This document shows, in pieces, positions 44,837 to 54,284 of a stretch of DNA of 64,000 nt; within the stretch, counting starts at the first letter, position 1, and the number at the start of each line of letters is the position of its first letter. This stretch comes from Enterovibrio calviensis DSM 14347 (GTDB taxonomy: Bacteria; Pseudomonadota; Gammaproteobacteria; Enterobacterales; Vibrionaceae): contig NZ_JHZA01000007.1 of NCBI RefSeq assembly GCF_000621165.1, forward strand, positions 124,001 to 188,000, given 5' to 3'. The notes below the pieces were generated by a model, which ran no database searches, was not told the origin of the DNA, and worked only from the letters and a program-made list of their open reading frames with translations. Made by a program: the position numbers and the translations under genes.

Positions 44837-45660
44837 AACACTCCCTCGGTTTGCAGCACATTATGTGCAATTGAGCGGGCGTTATCTAACTCAGCGAGCA
44901 ATTCAGACAGCGGAGGAATGTTGTCGTCACGCTCTATCATAGTCGGCGTTTCACCAAATCGTTGGAGTGCTTGTTCGTAGAGTGACCATACGCCATCACA
45001 AACAGGGTGATCATGGGTATCGATCAAATGGTCGCCATTATTTAAGTGACCCGCCAGGTGAAACTGCTGAACGCTGTCGACGGGAATACCTTGAATGAAG
45101 TCTGTCGAGGAAAAGCCATGATTGAAAGCGCTAACATAGATATTATTGATATCAAGCAATAACTTACAGTCGGTTGTTCGGCTTATCGCGGAGAGGAATT
45201 CCCACTCTGTCATTTCAGACGCGGTAAATTCTACATAGCTGGATACGTTTTCTAACACTAAGGGGCGTTGCAATGCCTCTTGTGCTTGGTGAATATTTCT
45301 CACGACGACATCTAACGCTTCTTGCGTAAAGGGAAGTGGCATTAAATCGTGAAGTTTGCGTCCATGAACGCCACTCCAACACAAGTGATCAGAAACCCAC
45401 ATGGGTTCAATGCGCTGTTCGAGTGCTTTAAGTTTTCGAAGGTATTCGGTGTCTAGTCCGTTGATTGAACCAATGGAAAGAGACACGCCGTGCATGACCA
45501 TGGGATAGTCAGCGCGAATACGGTCAAGCATGGTCAATGGTTTTCCGCCATTGACCATGTAATTATCAGAAATGACTTCTAACCAGTCGACAGGTTGAGG
45601 CGCATTCAGAAAATCGTTGTAATGCTGAGTGCGAAGTCCAAGACCAAAGCTAGAAGTCAT
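44833..45660 (-). CDS. DUF692 multinuclear iron oxidase (HvfB/BufB maturase)
   Basis: 275 residues with the MNIO/DUF692 TIM-barrel signatures: [64 protein letters not shown] and [20 protein letters not shown], supplying the His, Asp and Glu metal ligands. These enzymes oxidise cysteines of a partner peptide (thiooxazole or related rings) to make copper-binding bufferins or methanobactins. The precursor gene lies 23 bases upstream, the partner gene overlaps downstream. Confidence 0.92.
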   Translation of the reverse strand: MTSSFGLGLRTQHYNDFLNAPQPVDWLEVISDNYMVNGGKPLTMLDRIRADYPMVMHGVSLSIGSINGLDTEYLRKLKALEQRIEPMWVSDHLCWSGVHGRKLHDLMPLPFTQEALDVVVRNIHQAQEALQRPLVLENVSSYVEFTASEMTEWEFLSAISRTTDCKLLLDINNIYVSAFNHGFSSTDFIQGIPVDSVQQFHLAGHLNNGDHLIDTHDHPVCDGVWSLYEQALQRFGETPTMIERDDNIPPLSELLAELDNARSIAHNVLQTEGVL

Positions 45661-45683
45661 TTCTTTATCCCTTTCTTAAATGA

Positions 45684-45965
45684 TTAGATATCAGAGATAG
45701 TGCCGCCAGCATCGAGGCATTCTTTCGCTTTCATGCCTTTGAAGCCGTGTCCGCCACATTGGTTTTGACCCTTACAGGCGTGCTCTGCAGTTTTACAATC
45801 TGAGTTGCCTTTACAAGAGTGTATGCCATAACAGTGCACTTTATCACCAGCACCGATAGCAGCGCCGCTGCTACCTTTTGGTGATTCAGCAGCAAACGCA
45901 GAAGTGCTTAAGGCCAAAGCCAAAGCAACGGAAGCAAAGGTGGCGCTTTTTTCTACTTTATTCAT
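45684..45965 (-). CDS. BufA2-family bufferin-type metallophore precursor
   Basis: 93 residues. Signal peptide (SATFASVALALALSTSAFAA) then a short mature part with six cysteines in KVHCYGIHSCKGNSDCKTAEH and ACKGQNQCGGHGFKGMKAKEC. This matches the BufA2-type periplasmic bufferins, which bind copper after cysteine modification by the DUF692 enzyme. First gene of the operon; TTGGAG ribosome binding site. No ECF sigma/anti-sigma gene is adjacent, so regulation is unknown. Confidence 0.9.
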   Translation of the reverse strand: MNKVEKSATFASVALALALSTSAFAAESPKGSSGAAIGAGDKVHCYGIHSCKGNSDCKTAEHACKGQNQCGGHGFKGMKAKECLDAGGTISDI

Positions 45966-46365
45966 TTTCTATTCTCCAATGTTTTCACGTAAAACAAGCA
46001 TCTTGCTAATAAGTAAATTGCCAATCGTGCACGCGGTGAATATTTCAACGTAAAGTGCGATGACTGGTTGGTTTAAGTACATTCAAAAGCCACATAAATA
46101 GACCTATAGGTATCTGAGTTGATTTCATGAAAATTGAGAAAATATTGAATATATTTCTAAGTTGTTGTTTTTATTTTATTTAAATTTTGGTTTTTTTGAT
46201 AATCGAGATGACTTAAAGCGAGAAATGTGTGGAGGTGAAGTGTTTCATATGCTTGGTTCTGTGCTTTGGTCTATTTTTTGACACAAACAAAACGGTCGCC
46301 GGTTAATTTCTTTTTTGGTGATTTCGCTGGGGAGGGATAATAAAATTCAGAGAGCGTGGGTTTTA
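45966..46365. other. AT-rich upstream region of the bufferin operon
   Basis: 400 bases, very AT-rich around 46120-46200. It should contain the operon promoter. No copper-regulator box (CueR-type dyad) or ECF-type promoter was found by eye. A weak AATAAAA/TTTTATT dyad lies near 46338-46368, after the GNAT gene. Confidence 0.4.
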
Positions 46366-46908
46366 TTACTCTTTTATCGTACTGACTGTCATGGTTATTT
46401 CTGATACTGACTTTCCGTCAATACGATATAAATCAGTTATTTCTCCAATAGTGTTGAAACCTCGAGTTAAATACAGGTATTTTGCTGGGATATTGTCAGA
46501 GAGCACCTGCAAATCTAGCCAGTCAATGTGACTATGTGCGTTGCAAAATTGAACGACACAATCGAGCAACTGTTTACCGATACCTTGCTTTCTCATACGA
46601 CGATCCACACCCATGCCTATCAAAACGCGGTGAAAGGTATAGTCATCACTGTGGTGGCGCAAATCGATATGCCCGCGAATAGTGTTGTTCGAGTCTTTTA
46701 CTAGCCAAAGCTTACGCCATCCACTTTCACCAAACGGTACGTGAAAACCGTTGCGGAATTTGGCCTTAAGCTGATCAGTGAGTGGACTGTGCGCTTTGGC
46801 AACAGGCTGGAACAGCGGCGTATTCTCGTCTGCATTTTCTTCGAGTTGTCTTTCTAAGTACTCGAAGAACTGGGGTAAGTCTGCCAATGTGGCTTCCACG
46901 ATGTCCAT
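46366..46908 (-). CDS. GNAT-family N-acetyltransferase
   Basis: 180 residues. Acetyl-CoA loop IGMGVDRRMRKQGIGKQLLD (R/Q-x-x-G-x-G/A type) in the centre, HIDLRHHSDDYTFHRVL strand before and LQVLSDNIPAKYLYLTRGF after, as in GNAT proteins. Substrate unknown. AAGGA precedes the ATG at 46908. Single gene. Confidence 0.85.
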   Translation of the reverse strand: MDIVEATLADLPQFFEYLERQLEENADENTPLFQPVAKAHSPLTDQLKAKFRNGFHVPFGESGWRKLWLVKDSNNTIRGHIDLRHHSDDYTFHRVLIGMGVDRRMRKQGIGKQLLDCVVQFCNAHSHIDWLDLQVLSDNIPAKYLYLTRGFNTIGEITDLYRIDGKSVSEITMTVSTIKE

Positions 46909-47025
46909 TTTACTTCCTTGTTTCCTTTCTGTGACTATCTAGCGTGCTTCATGATTACTGTGTATCCAAGCTAACATCTTGAATAGGAATATGAAAATCC
47001 ATGAATTGAGTTAGTGATTGTGTGC

Positions 47026-47907
47026 TCAACTATTTTCGGCCAAGTACGCTTCCAATCGATCAGACAGCCATACTGTGAGTGCGCCTGTGTGACCATCCAT
47101 TGATGTAATTTGTCCGTACGGTTGTAGCTGCATGGCACTGGAATGGCGTAATACCTGCAGTGTGCCGCTTCTTAGGTATTTCCTCAAAAGAACAGAAGGG
47201 ACATTTGACCAACCAGAGCCATCTAACACGGCATCGCGCAAATGCTCATAAAATGGCAGAGCAATATAGTGTGGGGAAATCGGATCGAGCGCTTTCAAAC
47301 CTTCGTCATCCACATAAGCGAGAGTGACTTCTGTATAGCGTTCAAGGTCGGCGCGCTGAACGCGTTTGAGCCTTGCGAGAGGGTGGTCCTTGTGAACAAC
47401 GGACATCATTCGTACCTGTCCTAGCTTTTTCGAACTGATACGGCCGAATGCGCGTGTTTCTGGCAGCAAACCAAAGGCGACGTCAACCATGTTCTCATCC
47501 ACCATTTCGTAGAGTTCTGGTGGTGGCGCAACGTAAAGCGATACGCTTGAATTGGGAAACAGCTGGTGGATTTCGCGCATGGTGGCACGCCAAAATGACT
47601 CAGGAATAGCGTCATCACGGCCAATACGAAGTGCTGATTCCACGCCACTTTCGAACTGGCGACACTTAGCGTCAATGTCATGTGCGGCTTGCAGTAAGCG
47701 TTCGCAGTCATCGTGAATCATTCGGCCAACGTTGGTCAGGTTAACGCTATTTCCTGAGCGGGCTAGCAATTCCACGCCCAAACTATCCTCTAGCGCACTG
47801 ATCGCGGCACTGACTGTGGTACGGCTTTTTTCGAGTTCACGCGCCGCACCAGCAATTGAGCCAGTTTCGACCGCGGTGAGGAACATTTCTATTTGGCTAC
47901 TTCGCAT
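47026..47907 (-). CDS. LysR-family transcription regulator
   Basis: 293 residues: helix-turn-helix at the N-terminus (VETGSIAGAARELEKSRTTVSAAISALEDSLG) and LysR effector domain (SALRIGRDDAIPESFW; NMVDVAFGLLPETRAF). It diverges from the CDF-like membrane protein gene 185 bases away, a possible target. Ligand unknown. Confidence 0.88.
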   Translation of the reverse strand: MRSSQIEMFLTAVETGSIAGAARELEKSRTTVSAAISALEDSLGVELLARSGNSVNLTNVGRMIHDDCERLLQAAHDIDAKCRQFESGVESALRIGRDDAIPESFWRATMREIHQLFPNSSVSLYVAPPPELYEMVDENMVDVAFGLLPETRAFGRISSKKLGQVRMMSVVHKDHPLARLKRVQRADLERYTEVTLAYVDDEGLKALDPISPHYIALPFYEHLRDAVLDGSGWSNVPSVLLRKYLRSGTLQVLRHSSAMQLQPYGQITSMDGHTGALTVWLSDRLEAYLAENS

Positions 47908-48092
47908 TGTATGTCCATGTTTGTACGGGTATTGACCAGATTCATTTTAACCCTAAATAAATAGAATAAAACCCCAGCGACCAAAAAGTTGTCGCTCAGT
48001 AACTCCTTGAATCCCCAAATAGGCTGTATTGTCGTTATTACTGCGCCATTGAATGATGTTGCAGTCAATTTTTTTGTCACTTGTGGGGATTT

Positions 48093-48803
48093 ATGTCGTG
48101 TGAATATGCGAAAGAACGTAACTTACTGAAATTTTCTAGTTTTGCTTGTTTTTGCTTTGCTGCGTTAGGTGTTGGGATCGGTCTCTGGGCTGGATCAATG
48201 GCGATAGTGTTTGATGGTGCTTACTCTTTGGTTAGCCTTTTTCTCTCTCTGATGGCACTCGGCGCGACGGTCTACATTAGCAATGGCACAGGCAAAAATC
48301 GAAAATCAGGTAAGCACGTTTCTGCGCAAAAAGCCGAAGTTATTGAGTCATTGGTGGTGTTGATTAAAGGTCTCGCCGTATCGGTTGTATGCGTAGTGTC
48401 ATTTGCATCAGCATTTGAAGCCATGTTTAACGGCGGACGTGAAGTCAACGCGGGTTCTGCCCTAATTTTTGGCGTGGTTAACTTGATTGGTTGTTTTGCC
48501 TGTTACTTTTTCGTGAAGTCACGCTCGGGTAAACAAGCCTCGACAATTTTGAAAGCCGAAACCAGCCAATGGTTGATGGATACCGTGATTAGTGCCGCTG
48601 TATTAGTCGGTTTTATTATCGCTGCAGCGATGATGGCGAGCGGTTACTCAGACTACGCGGTTTACGCAGACCCAATCATGGTGATTCTGGCATCGGTTTA
48701 CTTTGCGACGGTACCTGTAAAGATGGTGGGTGATTCAACCAAACGTTTGTGGAACATCTACCAAGAAGACAACGCCGTGTCTGGGCAACGCCTCTTGGCT
48801 TGA
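48093..48803 (+). CDS. CDF-like cation transporter membrane domain protein
   Basis: About 236 residues with six hydrophobic segments. GLWAGSMAIVFDGAYSLVSL resembles the TM2 region of cation diffusion facilitators (HxxxD/DxxxD type; here FDGAY), and LKAETSQWLMDTVISAAVLVG the TM5 metal-site helix (D in WLMD). The C-terminal cytoplasmic domain is nearly missing, so it is shorter than a full CDF; metal unknown. ATG at 48093 follows TGGGGAT. A terminator follows. Confidence 0.75.
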   Translation: MSCEYAKERNLLKFSSFACFCFAALGVGIGLWAGSMAIVFDGAYSLVSLFLSLMALGATVYISNGTGKNRKSGKHVSAQKAEVIESLVVLIKGLAVSVVCVVSFASAFEAMFNGGREVNAGSALIFGVVNLIGCFACYFFVKSRSGKQASTILKAETSQWLMDTVISAAVLVGFIIAAAMMASGYSDYAVYADPIMVILASVYFATVPVKMVGDSTKRLWNIYQEDNAVSGQRLLA

Positions 48804-48832
48804 AAGTCACGTAACTAACATCTTAATTCAAG

Positions 48833-48863
48833 AAATGGCAGCTCATTGAGCTGCCATTTTTTT
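48833..48863 (+). terminator. Intrinsic terminator
   Basis: AAATGGCAGCTCA-TTG-AGCTGCCATTTTTTT, 30 bases past the stop codon. Confidence 0.92.
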
Positions 48864-48911
48864 ATCCGTTAAGTTCATCTGATATCAGCAAGTTTGGTCA
48901 AGTTTCAAGGT

Positions 48912-48952
48912 CGTTAGTACGTTATGTTGTTGTTGGCGATAACGTACTAACG
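48912..48952. promoter_or_regulatory. 14-bp perfect inverted repeat before the AraC/GyrI gene
   Basis: CGTTAGTACGTTAT (48912-48925) and ATAACGTACTAACG (48939-48952), separated by 13 bases. The right arm ends at the GGAGGGAG ribosome binding site. It may be an operator for autoregulation, or an RNA hairpin next to the ribosome binding site. Confidence 0.8.
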
Positions 48953-48967
48953 GAGGGAGCGCAGTAC

Positions 48968-49834
48968 ATGTCGAATTGTAAGGCCCGCTTGGAGAAGGTT
49001 CGCGAATACATTGAACTGAATTTGGATGAACAGATTAATCTCGATACGTTGAGCAAAGTTGCTCATCTCTCTAAGCACCATTTTCATCGTCTATTTTCTG
49101 TTGAATACGGCATCACAGTGGCTACTTATGTTCGCCTTTTACGGCTGAAAAAAGCGGCTTATCAAATCGCCTACCGTGATGATCTTTCGATTACTACCAT
49201 TGCATTGGATTGTCACTACGAAAGCAGTGAGGCGTTTTCTCGTGCCTTTCGCAAAGTGTTTGAACAAAGCCCATCTGCATTTCGAACTGAGCCCAATTGG
49301 GCCGCATGGCAACTGCATTTTGATGGCATTTTTAAGCTTCGAAATGAAGCATTCCTCAAATATTCTAACTTCAATGTGGAATATGCAGAACTGCCGACAC
49401 TAGATGTGGCTGTGTTTGAACACCGTGATTCGCCAGAGAATTTGCAGTATTCGGTGGGTAAATTCATTGAATGGCGAAAGAGCAATAAGGTTCCGCCGAG
49501 CCGCTATCGAACTTTCAATTTGATTTATGACGACCCAGAAGAAGTGGTCGATACCTCGTTTCGGTTTGATCTCTGCTGTCAGATAGATAAGGGCACCGAT
49601 ACGTCCGACTCGAACATTTCGCTAAAAACACTGCAAGGCGGGCGCTGTGCCAAGATACGCTTTGTTGGTAGTGACGATGTGATTGGATGTGCGGTGAGGT
49701 ATTTATATTCGCAGTGGTTACCGCAATCCAGTGAGACGCTGCGTGACGCACCAGTGCTGTTTGAGCGCGTGACTTTATTCCCTGACGTGACTGAACATGA
49801 AATGGTGACGGATGTATATCTTCCTATTGTTTAG
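48968..49834 (+). CDS. AraC-family regulator with GyrI-like effector domain
   Basis: 288 residues. AraC DNA-binding domain at the N-terminus (about 8-105; INLDTLSKVAHLSKHHFHRLFS and YESSEAFSRAFRKVFEQSP) and a GyrI-like small-molecule-binding domain (about 125-288; LPTLDVAVFEHRDSPENLQY, GGRCAKIRFVGSDDVI), the SoxS/Rob-like arrangement of drug-responsive regulators. Target unknown; the only close neighbour is the small membrane protein downstream. Confidence 0.88.
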   Translation: MSNCKARLEKVREYIELNLDEQINLDTLSKVAHLSKHHFHRLFSVEYGITVATYVRLLRLKKAAYQIAYRDDLSITTIALDCHYESSEAFSRAFRKVFEQSPSAFRTEPNWAAWQLHFDGIFKLRNEAFLKYSNFNVEYAELPTLDVAVFEHRDSPENLQYSVGKFIEWRKSNKVPPSRYRTFNLIYDDPEEVVDTSFRFDLCCQIDKGTDTSDSNISLKTLQGGRCAKIRFVGSDDVIGCAVRYLYSQWLPQSSETLRDAPVLFERVTLFPDVTEHEMVTDVYLPIV

Positions 49835-49858
49835 CACCTATTTTCAGCAGGTTGCGTT

Positions 49859-50107
49859 GTGACTGTTTCAACCAAAACCGTGCTAAAGAGCAGCTTGTCG
49901 ACGGCTCGTCGTCATCTCGCTTTGTTCTTCAACTATTACTGTCTGGCCGTCATAGTGATGACGATAAAAGGGGAACTGTTTAACGTCGCCTTACGAGTTT
50001 GGTCTGATGAGCCGCTGACTTTTTGGGGAAACGGCTTGTGGCAAGTGACACTGATGATTTCATTCGTTATTGCTTTATACGTCTATATCAACGATGTCAC
50101 GCACTAA
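49859..50107 (+). CDS. Small membrane protein, function unknown
   Basis: 82 residues from a GTG at 49859 with two hydrophobic helices (LALFFNYYCLAVIVMTIKG; LWQVTLMISFVIALYVYIND). No family recognised. It begins 24 bases after the AraC/GyrI gene and overlaps the glcF stop by four bases in converging direction. The start codon has a poor ribosome binding site. Confidence 0.5.
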   Translation: MTVSTKTVLKSSLSTARRHLALFFNYYCLAVIVMTIKGELFNVALRVWSDEPLTFWGNGLWQVTLMISFVIALYVYINDVTH

Positions 50108-51405
50108 ACTGACGACTCCTCAGTCGATGATAGCCGCTCTGCCAGTAGTTCGATCCAGTGTTTGACGGGTACAGTACTTTCCGAGGCTAGGTGCAGTTGG
50201 CAACCAATGTTGGCCGTGACAATCACATCCGGATTGTCACCTTGCAGTGCTTCAAGTTTTCGCTTCAATAGCTTTTGACTCAGTTCTGGTTGTAGCAGGG
50301 AATAGGCCCCTGCAGAGCCGCAACAGAGGTGGTTTTCGTGGGTTGTGGTTTGAACTACACCTAGTTGGCTGAGTGTTTTGTATAGATTGCCTTTGCGGTC
50401 GATACCGTGTTGCAGTGAGCAAGGGCAGTGCACCGCTGCACGTTCACCACTTTGTTTAATCCGTAATTGACTCAAGTCTTCTTCTGCCAGTACATCACTA
50501 AGATCTTTCGCAAGTGCAGCAATGCGATTGGCTTTATCCATGTAATCGGGTTCGTGTCTCAATAATTCTGGGTATTCTTTGATGGATAACCCACAGCCTG
50601 ATGCAGATATGACAATGGCTTCAGCCCCATTTTCTATATGCGGCCACCATGCATTGATATTTTGCTTGGCTTGTTCAATAGCGCGCTGATGTTCGGATAG
50701 ATGCGCATTCATTGCGCCGCAGCAGGTTTCGTTTTTGATGGTGATCAGTTCAATGCCAAGATGACACATGACTTCGCGTGCCGCAATTAAGGTGTTCGGT
50801 GTGACGGCTTGCTGAACACAACCCTTAAAACCAATCATGGTCCTGATTGCCTTCACTTCAGGCGTTGGGGAATTGGTGGAGATTCTCTTGGCATTGATTG
50901 GCTTGAGGTTGATACGATTGTTTTGCCCACCTCGAATGACTTGTTGCTGAGGTAATTTCTTGCGAAGCGCTATTGGCAACAAAAACGAAAATGTTCGCCC
51001 CAATACCACGCCGAAACGAACCCAGCCCGAATGGGGGAAAATGCGAGTGAGGGTAAAACGTATTAGTTTTTCTTTGGCGGAACGGGGCACCTTTGATTCA
51101 ATGTGTTTTCGTCCGATATCGAGCAATTCTGCGTATTTCACACCCGAAGGGCAGGTGGTTTCACAGCTTCGGCAAGTGAGGCAGCGATCAAGGTGTCGCT
51201 GTGTTTTCTCTGTGACTTCATTGCCTTCCAGCATTTGTTTTATCAAATAAATACGACCTCGCGGGCCGTCTCTTTCATCGCTTAGCTCTTGGTAGGTAGG
51301 GCAGGTGGCGTTACAAAACCCGCAGTGCACACAGCGTCGCAAAATATCCTGCGCTTTTTGGCCATCTTTTGATTTGAGAAACGCACTGTCGAGGTTTGTC
51401 TTCAT
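50104..51405 (-). CDS. glcF: Glycolate oxidase iron-sulfur subunit GlcF
   Basis: 433 residues. Two ferredoxin-type motifs at the N-terminus, RCVHCGFCNATCPTY and RCLTCRSCETTCPSG, and two CCG-type domains (ETCCGAMNAH, HLCCGSAGAY) in the C-terminal half. It passes electrons from glycolate to the quinone pool together with GlcD and GlcE. Overlaps glcE by four bases (ATGA). Confidence 0.93.
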   Translation of the reverse strand: MKTNLDSAFLKSKDGQKAQDILRRCVHCGFCNATCPTYQELSDERDGPRGRIYLIKQMLEGNEVTEKTQRHLDRCLTCRSCETTCPSGVKYAELLDIGRKHIESKVPRSAKEKLIRFTLTRIFPHSGWVRFGVVLGRTFSFLLPIALRKKLPQQQVIRGGQNNRINLKPINAKRISTNSPTPEVKAIRTMIGFKGCVQQAVTPNTLIAAREVMCHLGIELITIKNETCCGAMNAHLSEHQRAIEQAKQNINAWWPHIENGAEAIVISASGCGLSIKEYPELLRHEPDYMDKANRIAALAKDLSDVLAEEDLSQLRIKQSGERAAVHCPCSLQHGIDRKGNLYKTLSQLGVVQTTTHENHLCCGSAGAYSLLQPELSQKLLKRKLEALQGDNPDVIVTANIGCQLHLASESTVPVKHWIELLAERLSSTEESSV

Positions 51406-52544
51406 TGCGATTCGCCTCCTTGCCTATCAACGCCTAACCGTTCACCTGCTAACCGTTCGACACCTAACCAAGAATAAAGCCGACCTGGATTAAACAGATG
51501 TTGTGGGTCAAATGCTGCTTTAAGCGATTGATGCAGATGCTGAATGGGCGGTGATAGTGCGTTAAAACACTCGCTGTTATCGTTGCGTCTAGAGCCACTC
51601 AATTCTGCCTTTGAACGATATCGAGCCACATGCCCGCCGTGTTGCTTGGCAATTTGGGTTAACGATTCATGGGGTTCGTCAGTGAACACCCAACGGACGT
51701 TTCCCGCCCAATCGACCAATGTGTGTTCGAATTGCGTTATATGAGGGGCTGATGCATCAATAGATAAGCGATATAGATGTCCATCGTGACTGAAAAATGG
51801 ATGGCGGAAATTGCGAATAGATCGCCAGAACAGGGATTGATGACTCAGCTTTTCGCCGCCAATGTTGTTTGAATAAACAGCCACGTTTGGCGCTGACCCC
51901 GCGAGTCGGATGTACAAATTCCCGTCGACCCACGCCGCGCCAGACAAGGGATAACCGCTGATGACCCATTTGCGCATGACCGTGATGGCTTGCTGTGTAT
52001 CCATTTCAAGCATCAAGGTTTCTGTGGCTTCGGGTTTTGGCATCACTCTCAGGCTGATGTCGGTGAGTATGCCAAACGCGCCCATCGCACCGGCTTGCAG
52101 TCGAGATAAATCATAGCCAGCAACGTTTTTCATGACCTGCCCGCCAAACCTTAGGTGTTCACCAAAGCCGTTTATCAGGGTTACGCCTAGAATGGCGTCT
52201 CGTAGTGAGCCATAAAATGGGCGAGAAGCGCCGCTAACATTGCATGCAACGGTGCCTCCTAACGTCGCTTTTCCCTCGAATGCAGGTGGCTCGCCAACGA
52301 GCATTTGGTTGTTTTCAGCCAATATTGATTGTAATTCGGTAATGCGAGTTCCTGCCCGAGCCGTGATCACTAGCTCACTGGGGTGATAGGCGGTCACACC
52401 GCTGTGGCCACTGAGAGAAACAGGGCTTCCTATGGCTTCTCGACCGATAAAGGCTTTGGTGTTTCCTCCAATAATGTTGAGTGGCGTGTTATCAGCTTTG
52501 GCGTCCCGCACTTGTTCGCAAAGCGAAGCCGACATATCAGCCAT
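51402..52544 (-). CDS. glcE: Glycolate oxidase FAD-binding subunit GlcE
   Basis: 380 residues. PCMH-type FAD domain: GGNTKAFIG, EGKATLGGTVACNVSG, GQVMKNVAGYDLSRLQAGAMG, and C-terminal FDPQHLFNPGRLYSW. Overlaps glcD by eight bases. An extra C-terminal tail (GVERLAGERLGVDRQGGESQ) has repeated ERL/GV units encoded by short direct repeats (AACCGTTC) and looks like recent slippage. Confidence 0.92.
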   Translation of the reverse strand: MADMSASLCEQVRDAKADNTPLNIIGGNTKAFIGREAIGSPVSLSGHSGVTAYHPSELVITARAGTRITELQSILAENNQMLVGEPPAFEGKATLGGTVACNVSGASRPFYGSLRDAILGVTLINGFGEHLRFGGQVMKNVAGYDLSRLQAGAMGAFGILTDISLRVMPKPEATETLMLEMDTQQAITVMRKWVISGYPLSGAAWVDGNLYIRLAGSAPNVAVYSNNIGGEKLSHQSLFWRSIRNFRHPFFSHDGHLYRLSIDASAPHITQFEHTLVDWAGNVRWVFTDEPHESLTQIAKQHGGHVARYRSKAELSGSRRNDNSECFNALSPPIQHLHQSLKAAFDPQHLFNPGRLYSWLGVERLAGERLGVDRQGGESQ

Positions 52545-53979
52545 TGGTCGACCCTCTTTGCGACAATGAATGTTTCATGACTGTGTGTTCTTGGCAGTGT
52601 TTGGGGGTTGGGATGCCTTTCCCTGGATTAAGTAGGTTGTCGGGGTCGAAGGCGGCTTTGACTCGAAGAAACTGCGCTAGCTCTGCATCATTGAATTGAT
52701 AGTGCATCTGCTCGATTTTTTCTAGCCCAACGCCGTGTTCACCGGTAATACAGCCACCGGCTTCAACGCAAACTCGCAGGATATCCGCCCCAAACGCTTC
52801 CGTTTGTTCAAGTTCGCCCGGAACGTTTGCATCGAACAAGATGAGTGGGTGTAAGTTGCCATCACCAGCATGGAATACATTCGCAACGCGCAAACCATAT
52901 TGTTCGGAAAGCCGATGGATTTCTGCTAAAACAGGGGCTAACTGCCGACGCGGAATGGTGCCATCCATGCAGTAGTAGTCTGGTGATAACCGACCGACGG
53001 CGGGAAATGCGGATTTGCGTCCCTTCCACATCAATGCCCGTTCTTCCTCGTTGTTGGAAACACGCAGTGACGTAGCGCCTGCGGATTCCAGCAGAGTTTT
53101 GGCAAGTTGTAATTGGTGATTCACGTCATCTGCAGTGCCATCGAGTTCGCAAAGCAAGAGTGCTTCCGCGTCTTTGGGGTAACCTGCGTGAGCAAAATCT
53201 TCAGCCGCTTGAATGGCGTACCGATCCATCATTTCAAGGCCAGCAGGGATAATACCGTCTGAGATGATTGCATTGACGGCGTTTGCCGCATTTTCTACCG
53301 TGTCAAAACCTGCGAGTATTACCCTTGCAAGTTCTGGAATGGGAAGCAGCCGAACAGTGATTTCCGTCACTAAGCCTAGCATGCCTTCAGAGCCAGTTAA
53401 CAAGGCGAGAAAATCAAAACCCGCGATATCGGCACTTTTGTCGCCCACTTCTATGCGTTCTCCCTCTGCGGTCACGAATATCAATGAGACGATGTTATGA
53501 ACCGTGAGGCCATATTTTAGGCAGTGAACGCCGCCTGCGTTTTCTGCTACGTTACCGCCAATCGAACAGGCTATTTGTGAAGAAGGATCAGGCGCATAAT
53601 ACAGACCATATTTTGAGGCCGATTCTGAAATGGCGAGGTTGCGAACTCCGGGTTGTACAAGAGCGAGGCCGCTTTCATTTTTGATATCAAGGATTTGATT
53701 AAGTCTCGCTAAAGAAAGAACAATCCCTCCCTCAATGGGCAGCGCACCAGCGGAGAGCCCTGTCCCCGCTCCACGAGCAACCACGGTCACGCTATGCTGA
53801 TGGCACAATGCCATGACTGCCATCACTTCTTCTGTATTCGCAGGTAACACCACACAGGTTGGAAGAGAACAATAGACCGATAGCCCGTCGCACTCATAAG
53901 GGTGAAGGGTTTCTTTATCGACAATGATGAACTCACTGCCAACAATGCTCTCAAGTGCTTCAAATATGACGGCATCCAT
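52537..53979 (-). CDS. glcD: Glycolate oxidase catalytic subunit GlcD
   Basis: 480 residues. FAD-linked oxidase of the D-lactate/glycolate family: VVARGAGTGLSAGALPIEGG, GGNVAENAGGVHCLKYGLT, GSEGMLGLVTEITVRLLP, and the C-terminal active-site segment FHAGDGNLHPLILFD with ITGEHGVGLEK. It oxidises glycolate to glyoxylate. First gene of glcDEF; no glcC regulator, glcG or glcB lies next to it. GGGAAG precedes the ATG. Confidence 0.95.
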   Translation of the reverse strand: MDAVIFEALESIVGSEFIIVDKETLHPYECDGLSVYCSLPTCVVLPANTEEVMAVMALCHQHSVTVVARGAGTGLSAGALPIEGGIVLSLARLNQILDIKNESGLALVQPGVRNLAISESASKYGLYYAPDPSSQIACSIGGNVAENAGGVHCLKYGLTVHNIVSLIFVTAEGERIEVGDKSADIAGFDFLALLTGSEGMLGLVTEITVRLLPIPELARVILAGFDTVENAANAVNAIISDGIIPAGLEMMDRYAIQAAEDFAHAGYPKDAEALLLCELDGTADDVNHQLQLAKTLLESAGATSLRVSNNEEERALMWKGRKSAFPAVGRLSPDYYCMDGTIPRRQLAPVLAEIHRLSEQYGLRVANVFHAGDGNLHPLILFDANVPGELEQTEAFGADILRVCVEAGGCITGEHGVGLEKIEQMHYQFNDAELAQFLRVKAAFDPDNLLNPGKGIPTPKHCQEHTVMKHSLSQRGSTNG

Positions 53980-54284
53980 GTCAGCTTCCCTGTGTGTTGG
54001 TGATTGAATGGTAAAACGTTAGTCCATCCTGTGAGGGGGAGTTGCATAATCCTTATGCCATACTGAAAAAGTGTGGGGCGTGTAAGGTATTCACCGCAAC
54101 TGCAATACGAGCGAGTTCTCATGATGCAGGATTCATAATGGCGCTTCACCTGATAGTGAAGGCAATTCACAATTGCGAGAGAGGGATACAAGGGTTGTTC
54201 TACAAGACTGTTGCGTAACATGTTGACGCTAAGATATTATTTTTGTTGAAGTTATATAGTTTTTCGTTCATTCATGGAGGAATG
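53980..54284. other. Divergent spacer upstream of glcD
   Basis: About 305 bases. A fragment GATGCAGGATTCA (about 54122-54134) matches the inner part of the dispersed repeat. The glcD and methyltransferase promoters should lie here; none could be assigned. Confidence 0.4.

Noticed and set aside
49515-49751. Minus-strand ORF inside the AraC/GyrI gene
   Set aside because: Shadow frame of a confidently identified gene.
53980-54240. ORF of 132 codons extending glcD upstream in another frame
   Set aside because: Covers the glcD promoter region and start; out of frame with glcD and without recognisable domains.
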